NCBI RefSeq assembly: GCF_001949145.1
Contig: NW_019091465.1
Coordinates: forward strand, 330,536-394,535
Direction of reading: 5' to 3'
DNA: 64,000 nucleotides
Source of the DNA: Acanthaster planci
Lineage: Eukaryota; Echinodermata; Asteroidea; Valvatida; Acanthasteridae
Part shown: positions 57,001-64,000 of the stretch, piece by piece
Numbering within the stretch: position 1 is the stretch's first letter
How the letters are laid out: each line of letters starts with the position of its first letter
The notes under the pieces: model-generated
What the model was told of the DNA's origin: nothing
The model's input: the letters and a program-made list of their open reading frames with translations, nothing else
The model's database searches: none
Program-made: the position numbers and the translations under genes

Positions 57001-58125
57001 AATTTCTTGATCTTGTCTATGGGTTCCTAGTTGATAACTCTTTCATCGCATTCTTGTTTCATTTTTTCCATGCCATTCGTGCACAATTTCAAGAGTTCTC
57101 GTCCAGATGGGTTTCGGCGATGCGGCACAAATCTTCCACATCCATTTCTGCAGGGTTTGCTTTGACCAGTATTTGCTTACCTAATAGCACTGTGCCAGGA
57201 ACAATTCCAAGTCTGTCCAGATGGCAACAACCCTCAACATGTAGAAACAAAGAAAACAACTACAGAATTTAATTAATAATACACATGGCACAATTCAAAG
57301 TATCAATTATAGTTTCACACTACAAGTATCTATGGCTTCTCTTCAACATTCGTCTACAGCCAGAAACTGGTTTTCAAGAAAAAAAAGAACACAAACAACT
57401 AATATGGTTTCTGGATGGGTCCCATTTATCACCAGCTATCTTAAATTTTCCATTTGCTCAAGTTATCTCTAATATAAAGGAATTGAATTCAAGGTGGTGA
57501 ACCCAGCTTCACTACTTTCAAATTCAACATAATATATATCTGAAATAAGTTGATGGTGACAGTATGTGCCTGATTAACTGCTCTTTCACATGTCACACAC
57601 AGGTTGCTGCAGGCTAGGGTTAAACACAAACAGTACTCCATACAAACGGTGAGAGTTTTCAACCATCCATTAACTCTAGCTGAGAGTGGTTTCTTCTCTG
57701 GTTTACAAACCTACATGTAAGTCATTCTCATTCATCCCTAGAAGGGTTGAATTTTTTTCCATATTTGAGTTGAAAGTCGTCTTGTGTCATCTACAGCATG
57801 AGAATTAAAAATGTAGAAATGTAGCCTTTGATCAAAATTTAATTTCTTCACATTTTTAGTTTGGTAATGCAAAATTATTTCAAACTTAAACGACATGTTT
57901 CATATGGTCACTTCTTATTATTAGCGAAATCCAAAACACAAATGAGTATAGCTATATACTCAATGACCTCAGTTATTCATCAAAGCTCAAAATTGTTGAT
58001 CTTTCCATTTTCCCTTGAAATTAATAGTGTTGTGAAATTACTCAACATGAATTGTTGATCGATTATTAGTTGATGATTATTGGTTATTTCTGGTATTTTT
58101 ACCTGGCAGCGCGCTGTGCAATTAT
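54083..58125. other. No gene seen
   Basis: AT-rich DNA with short chance frames. A 110-codon frame at 55299-55631 shows no domain. There is scattered ACATGTACATGTAC at 56,560. Confidence 0.35.
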
Positions 58126-58129
58126 TAGT

Positions 58130-58390
58130 TCGCTCACCCCGCGTCTCCGCGTGCATTCACAGTGCATAGTTGAGTTACCGCTGCGCGCGCGCTATCAGAA
58201 CCACATGTAAACAGCGCGCACTTTCTTGCTTGGTCGCGCTAGCGCCCTCTTGCCGTGAGCGTGAGGCACTGATGTTCGCTACACGGCACGCTGTTTTGTT
58301 CTACCTGATGTGACTTATTAGTAAATGTTATGATGGAATGTTTTGTTCTTAACACAATGTAAAAACATGCCCAACCTGTATAAATAGCCA
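58130..58390 (+). promoter_or_regulatory. CpG-rich patch followed by a TATA box (promoter- or LTR-like)
   Basis: 58,130-58,290 is rich in GCGC/CGCG. TATAAATAG occupies 58379-58387. AATTAAA follows about 65 bp downstream. No ORF of a host gene follows, so a solo LTR is possible. No TG...CA ends with a target-site duplication could be fixed. Confidence 0.3.
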
Positions 58391-61149
58391 CGCTAGATTG
58401 TAGGTAGAGATTTCGTGTTCTAACCTTGGACCGTTCCGATCTGTGCCCAGAATTAAACCAGCTGTGAAGTATAGATCTGTGTGACTGCCCTTTAATTTGC
58501 CCGTTTCGATGGCGAATCCGCAACAATATTTATTGTTGGTAATTTTTATTGCTAGTAAACACCACTCAAAATACATGTTGCTATGGGCTTGATATCAACT
58601 ATAGGTCAAGTGATGTAGCAGACAATAGGACGATTACTGGTTAGTACTGAGATTCAATTTGATTTGGCTCTATACCTTTATGTGTACTATGGTCATGGGG
58701 GATACATAGTGATTAAAAACCACTTTCTAGCATTTCAATTAACTTCTTTATTATGTTTGTTTCATTAAAGGCCTTACCTTTAATCTGCACATGAAGTCGT
58801 TTGTAGGAAGTGTAAAAGGTAAACTGTTAACAGTTTAAAACTGTTAACAAAAAAATGATGAAAAATGGAACATACACTCGGCAGTAATTGCTTTGAAGTA
58901 TGGATGGAGGAAATAAGGTACATGTATATGTACATTAAACATCCACTCAATGGTGGTGGATTTCGGTTGGCTAACTCCAACGAATAAATGACATCTTTCA
59001 ATTGGAGTTGTCAAATTTTAAGCTAACTACCAGTACAATAAACAGACATGTTTCTGTTTACTTTCTTGCCCCAGTTGGGTGCACTGGAAACGGAAACCAG
59101 TCCAGTGTATTACTTGTACTTTCACAGCAGCATAATAAAGTCTAGTTAGAGGGTGTTGTTAGAGGGGATATATTAGCTACCGTAAAACAGTCGTACAGGT
59201 TGTATAGTTTCAGGCATGACCGGAAACTGACCTGGAGACAACAATCACCTTATAGTGTAAGGGTGTGATTTGGGGGGCATGACTGCTCCCTTCTTTACAA
59301 ACATGTTCTGACTGGTCACGGCTACTGGGTTGTGACCTGGTATACTTGTGACCTTGTATTACTTGTACTTCCATAGCAGCACAATGAAATGTAGTTATAG
59401 GAGACCTAAGTGATGTATTAGCTACCATAAAACAGCCGTACAGGTTCAGGCATGACCGGGAACAGACCAGTGATACGTATATCTTCACGTGGTGACAACA
59501 GTCTTCGTTTCGGGGCGTGCCTGCCCCCATAGTTAATTCTTAGCCTATAAGGTGTGACCAACATTTCCAGAAGGACTTAAGATGGACAGTTTTTACATTC
59601 TTTTCCGTTTATTTGAGACTTGGCAAAAATGTATGAATTTTTCACACGTAACATGTACATAATATTAGACACGTACAGTGTAATTCATACAGTACTAGAC
59701 ACATACAAAAGCATTTCACCCTGGTTGTGCAAATTACTGGTACATGTACATTTCATAACTTGACTCACTTGCTATTCCCTCCCCCATTAGTGTAACTTAC
59801 CAGTGGCCAAAGTATTTGACCCCAAAAGAGCCAGGTCATTGTGGACTATGGGGGGGCAGGACAGGGATTCTGCTGCTTTCCCCAGAATTCGGCTGTCCCA
59901 TGCCCAATTTAGAAAAGAAGAACGCCATACATGTAGAAATGCTCACTTCCAGTGCAACTGTGACGTTGCAACTAAAACTGACAAATGGCTTATTGTGATG
60001 ACCACTTGGAGTTCAAGGCCTCATTTGTGTCACCCTACATGTAAACTTTGCATGGAACACATGAGTGGGAAAGTATGTCTCTGGCTGATATGTCCCAGAA
60101 AAATGGGTGCTTAGCGAGAACAGTCATAGTATTTTTTTATTTTCACAATAATGTTGTAAAAATGACGGATTGAAGTTACTAAAAAATTACTTAAATGTCA
60201 GTGCGTGAAAAAGGCACTGATATGATACAACGGAAAAATGTCATTAGGGTAGGTGAAAATCTGAGCCCCCCATTTCTTTTAAGTCACAAAGGTCACATCA
60301 ACAAAAACTGCGCTTAATACAACAAGAAAATGTGGTAGTGACATGTGTCTCTCACAGCCTCCACATAATGTGAGGATAAGAGGGACTACTTCATAGGTGA
60401 GTCATGTCATGAATTTATATTTGCCCCAGCAGGATAAGATGTTAAAGTTACATTGCAGTGAACACACTACCAGTACACAAACAATGCGAACAAGTATATT
60501 TTTGTCCAAGGTTTAAATAAACCTAAGAGTGCTCACCCTACATCGTTCTACAAATGTTGGTTACATATTAAAGTGTAGCTGCAATAAATTTTTATTACAT
60601 ACATTTTTTTGCATCTTTGTACTCTTCTTCGTTCTACGAAAACTCTTTTACACTGTAGTCCTATTTGGTTAACCCTTTCAGCACCCTTGTGCCAAAAAGG
60701 CACAAATGAAACACCCCCTTTGCATACCACGGTGCAAGATGAGCGCGAAAAATTGCAACCGCTTGTCTACCGACGTGCCATTCGGGAACAATCTAATCGG
60801 CAGGTTGAAAGCTTAAGGACGCCCTCACTTGAACACCGCTTCTGATTGGTTGCTCGACGGCAGGCGGATATCCTTTGCTGCGTTTAAAAGTTTAGCGAGG
60901 GAACACGATTGACTGCCAATTTTTTCACGCATCGGACATGTAATATACACAGCTAATGAACAATCACAGCCAAAACATGGAAAACGAAGAAGACATTTTG
61001 CTAGAATTTTTTTCTGACAGCGACTCCGTTGTCCTCAGATGCTAGCGGTATGGACAACGGTGAAGACGATTTCTAGGCAGCAGCAAAGCCCAATTATCTG
61101 CACGGGCGGAGCAAAGCCGGACCCTCATGGCGGAAACACGGGAAGACTA
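58391..61149. other. No gene seen
   Basis: Contains the 59.1/59.36 kb direct repeat and a short hairpin (TTGTGCC AAAAA GGCACAA) at about 60,687. The rest is unannotated AT-rich DNA. Confidence 0.35.
59105..59530 (+). repeat. Diverged tandem duplication, about 247-bp unit
   Basis: TATTACTTGTACTT, CAGCA.AAT.AA, TATTAGCTACC.TAAAACAG, CGTACAGGTT and CAGGCATGACCGG recur in the same order from about 59,109 and about 59,356. Confidence 0.7.
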
Positions 61150-62155
61150 TGGGATTCGATATCTGCCGTTGCCCGTCGTCCGCCGCCTTTTGCTTTTTGT
61201 TGTGTTCCAATTCTGCCATTTACGAGTTCCAAACATGCCATTTTCCGTCGCCCGCCGTGCGTCGTCCATCAAATTGGTTACATAGAGCCTGCAAAAGCTG
61301 GGATTTAACATATGACAATGTGATGATTCCATTCACTTTTAAGGATCTTTTTCTAACAGGCAAGTGCAAATCCCACCTGAAAAGCATATATTAGTCCCAT
61401 AATTAAAGTCGATAATGCTGTAAAAATGTGCCGACTTGTTTTCATCAAATTCCAGAAAGAAATTTGCCAGCCGATACAGATATTCCATTTTGTCCTTTCA
61501 ATTTCATCTTGAAATCCAGAAATACTAGATAGTGCTGTGGATAACAAAATGTTTGTTAAATGTATTGTTAGGGGGCAATGGTTTAAGTTTCAAAAAATGT
61601 GGCGTGTTGGTTTTTGTGGGTGTGTATGCCATGGTGGATAGACCAATGAGAACAGGTTTCCAGCACATCAGCATTATTTACGGCGCTAACAAGTAACGTT
61701 ACTGTTAAAAGACTTCAGTGTGCCTACCTGCAACTCAAGTCATGTCTAATTTGGAGTATACAGCAGATTTCATCATAGGTATACCCGCCCTCAAAATAAT
61801 GTTGAATCAGTTCGTCAGTTATGAAAACCATTAAGGAATCAATGTATCAATAAGGAATCACTTTACCGATGGCAGTCTTTAAAAATGAAAGGATTTTTTT
61901 TAATTTCGATTGGAGTTCGGCGCAACTGCAAAAACGAATACATCTTCTAGTTCTACTGCTAAAATGAGAGTCAAGCACGATGGGTCGATCGAAAAAGTAC
62001 ATGGACATCTGAAACGATCAAGGGTCAAAGTTTAAAATACCACTGCGCAATCGAGACAAAAAAAGGACGACGGGCGATGCGTGACGAGTGACAGACAACG
62101 CACGACGGGCGACGCACGACGGGCGACACACGACGGCAGATATGGAATTCCATAC
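61150..62155. mobile_element. Foldback-type element with CGACGGGCGAC-rich arms
   Basis: The left arm (61,150-61,275: ATATCTGCCGTTGCCCGTCG, CGTCGCCCGCCGTGCGTCG) is mirrored by the right arm (62,060-62,155: CGACGGGCGACGCACGACGG, CGACGGCAGATAT). The interior of about 0.8 kb has no ORF. It fits a non-autonomous DNA element. Confidence 0.55.
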
Positions 62156-62800
62156 TTTATGGCGCAACAGCTGGGCCTAAATAGTGTAAATAATTCCATG
62201 TGGCCTGCCTCTCCGACCCGGCCCAGTCAATCACAAGGGCTTATCCAGGTCTCCAGGTCAACACACTCTGTTTACACCGCTGGCGCCAACCACAAGCTTC
62301 CAGACACATTGGCAAGCATCCCAGACATTGGCCTGATGAATTTTCCAAAGGGGGAAGGAGTATTTTTTTCGGGGGGGGGGGAGGTATGACGTGCATTATC
62401 ATAGTAAAGCAGTGTTTTTTGCACAAACGTAAGGAATGGACATGGACCCCCCCCCCGTTTCAGTCATTGCCAGTGCGATACCACTGGCAAGATTGACACC
62501 CCTCTCAATAGTTAGGTGGGGACAAGTTAAGAAAGGTCACGGGAGTTTTACCAGCTGATGCGTGGCAGTTAGTAGAACGATCAAATCATGTGATTTCTGA
62601 GACATTCTAGACACACGGTCCAACCCTGGAGACAACATGGGGAGATGAACAAGAAAAGGTATTTAATAGAAATCTATATAACTATAATAAATGAAGTTTC
62701 GGCCGATGTACTGTACATACAAAGATATTGCTGGTGATATAAGAAAACGAAGAAGGGTGGGATGCTCTGTTAACTCGTGGGCAAGGACTACTGCAAGGTG
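62156..62800. other. No gene seen
   Basis: Contains poly-G and poly-C runs near 62,378 and 62,449. No exon or element is recognised. Confidence 0.4.
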
Positions 62801-63076
62801 CACTGAAAAAATTGCATGGGTTAAAGTTCAACCCAAGGGATTGAGGTTGAAAACTGCAACTACACAATAGTTTAGGTTTGTTCAACCCAATTTGGGTGGT
62901 TAAAATTACTTTCTGGTTTGTTTTCACCAAACAATGGTTAATATCTACTCATTTTGTGGGTGAAAATGAAACTGAAAGTAATTCTGCTCCAAATGGGGTT
63001 AACACACCCCATATTTGGGTAGGGGCATTGCTCAGCCATCCTTGGCTTGAAATTTAACCCAGGCAATTTTTCAGTG
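62801..63076. mobile_element. MITE with CACTGAAAAA inverted ends, palindromic interior
   Basis: The left end CACTGAAAAAATTGCATGGG is mirrored by the right end (CCAGGCAATTTTTCAGTG). The inverted similarity runs about 40 bp at the ends and continues inside (ATTACTTTC / GAAAGTAAT). It is 276 bp, non-coding. A TG dinucleotide flanks both sides. Confidence 0.75.
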
Positions 63077-64000
63077 TGTGGTTCACGTCCAACGAGGGAG
63101 ACTGACTGACCCCTGGCCCCGAGGGCGACGCGGTGATAATTGGCTTGGCAGTGAAGCATAGATGTCAAACCCGTGCAGCCGGGTAGAGTTCAGGGCAATG
63201 GGGTGGTAGCCTTGAGCGCAAGCACGATTATTGGAAGCCGGGAAGAAAAGGTCCCGTTAATTTTAAAGTAGCTTAACTCGGATACAAGTAGTACCTGGCT
63301 TATCTGTGCTGTCAGCGTTTCGCCTGCCCGTGGTGGTGTGGTCAACGGAGAACCCAGCATGGGAGTGTCTAGCCAATTTGTGGTGTCCTAGCACAGTCCC
63401 TGTTTACCCATTAACCCTAACACTCCTCAGTCCTCCAACAGGTGAAGGATTGAGAAGGGTTAGGATTAAAGAAAGAATCTTACAAAAGAAACAAAGTTTT
63501 ACAGGGCTTGACTTAGAGTGGGATTAGGATGGCAGTTCTGGAGGATGAAGGTTCAGGCCCTAGAGGGTAAAGCTAATAATCCCCACCGGCTGGCCGTCAT
63601 TAAAATGCACGAGTCTACAAGTCTGACTACCGTGATTGATGGAAATTCCGTATGTATTATGCAAGATCATGTCCTTCATATGCAATTCTGAATAACTACA
63701 TATTACCGACGGGGGTCCCATTACCTCATCTGCCAAGACACATTTACTGTCTATTGACGTACGACATATGTTGTAAAATAAATTTATACTTTGTTTTCCC
63801 TGCCCAAAGATTCACTGACGACTCTTGATGAAAATTCTTAGGTCAAGCATCACCCATGGATATATACAGATATGACGCAAGGGTCAAGGGTTATATTCTG
63901 CATTTCGTCTGGCACTGATTTCGGCCAAGACGACCATCGATTTCAGAGTAAAGTCAAATATTGTAGGATCAACAGCTACCATTAGGATACAGGAGTTTAC
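63077..64000. other. No gene seen; contains a hairpin at 63,411-63,468
   Basis: Short chance frames only. The imperfect inverted repeat TTAACCCTAACACTCCTCAG / GAGAAGGGTTAGGATTAA forms a stem of about 28 bp around a short loop. Confidence 0.4.

Overview
This is animal (eukaryotic) genomic DNA. Coding sequence occurs only as short exons with GT-AG introns whose reading phases match. AT-rich non-coding DNA fills most of the window, with many decayed mobile elements, tRNA-derived repeats, poly-G/poly-C runs and ACATGTACATGTAC-type motifs. There are no operons, Shine-Dalgarno sites or CRISPR arrays. Gene content and repeat style suggest a marine invertebrate, perhaps an echinoderm or other non-vertebrate deuterostome. 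The species cannot be fixed from the sequence alone.

Layout: (1) 0.96-15.2 kb, minus strand: an eleven-exon model for a DnaJ (J-domain, HPD motif) protein of about 491 aa, with a CpG-rich 5' end near 15.05-15.27 kb and introns full of foldback elements and tandem repeats. (2) 18.3-22.6 kb, plus strand: a five-exon gene for a gamma-butyrobetaine dioxygenase-like Fe(II)/2-oxoglutarate oxygenase (466 aa) with the zinc- and iron-binding residues in place. (3) 24.7-25.1 kb: a CpG-dense degenerate repeat. (4) 27,671-28,669: an assembly gap (999 N). Immediately after it, up to 29.6 kb, lies a TRIM-NHL-like pseudogene (end of RING, B-box, coiled coil, one NHL-like repeat) with two stops and a frameshift. 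(5) 31.5-32.0 kb: a frameshifted Myb/SANT-like fragment, then a tRNA-like element. (6) 38.5-41.0 kb, minus strand: a secreted saposin-like protein gene with a TATA box and initiator, signal peptide, and one complete plus one incomplete saposin-B domain; its last exon was not found. (7) 49.4-50.6 kb: a decayed CR1/L2/Rex1-like LINE with recognisable linker and reverse-transcriptase motifs. (8) 52.8-64 kb: no gene recognised; a tandem duplication, foldback elements, MITEs and a promoter-like CpG/TATA patch.

The three real genes (chaperone co-factor, carnitine synthesis enzyme, secreted saposin) have no evident functional link. The J-protein and dioxygenase genes are divergent, with about 3 kb between their starts. 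I found no convincing new multi-gene system. The points most worth a second look are the unassigned J-protein family, the presequence-like N terminus of the dioxygenase, a near-perfect 35-bp hairpin at 17.5 kb, and a dispersed tandem repeat carrying TGACGTCA cores.
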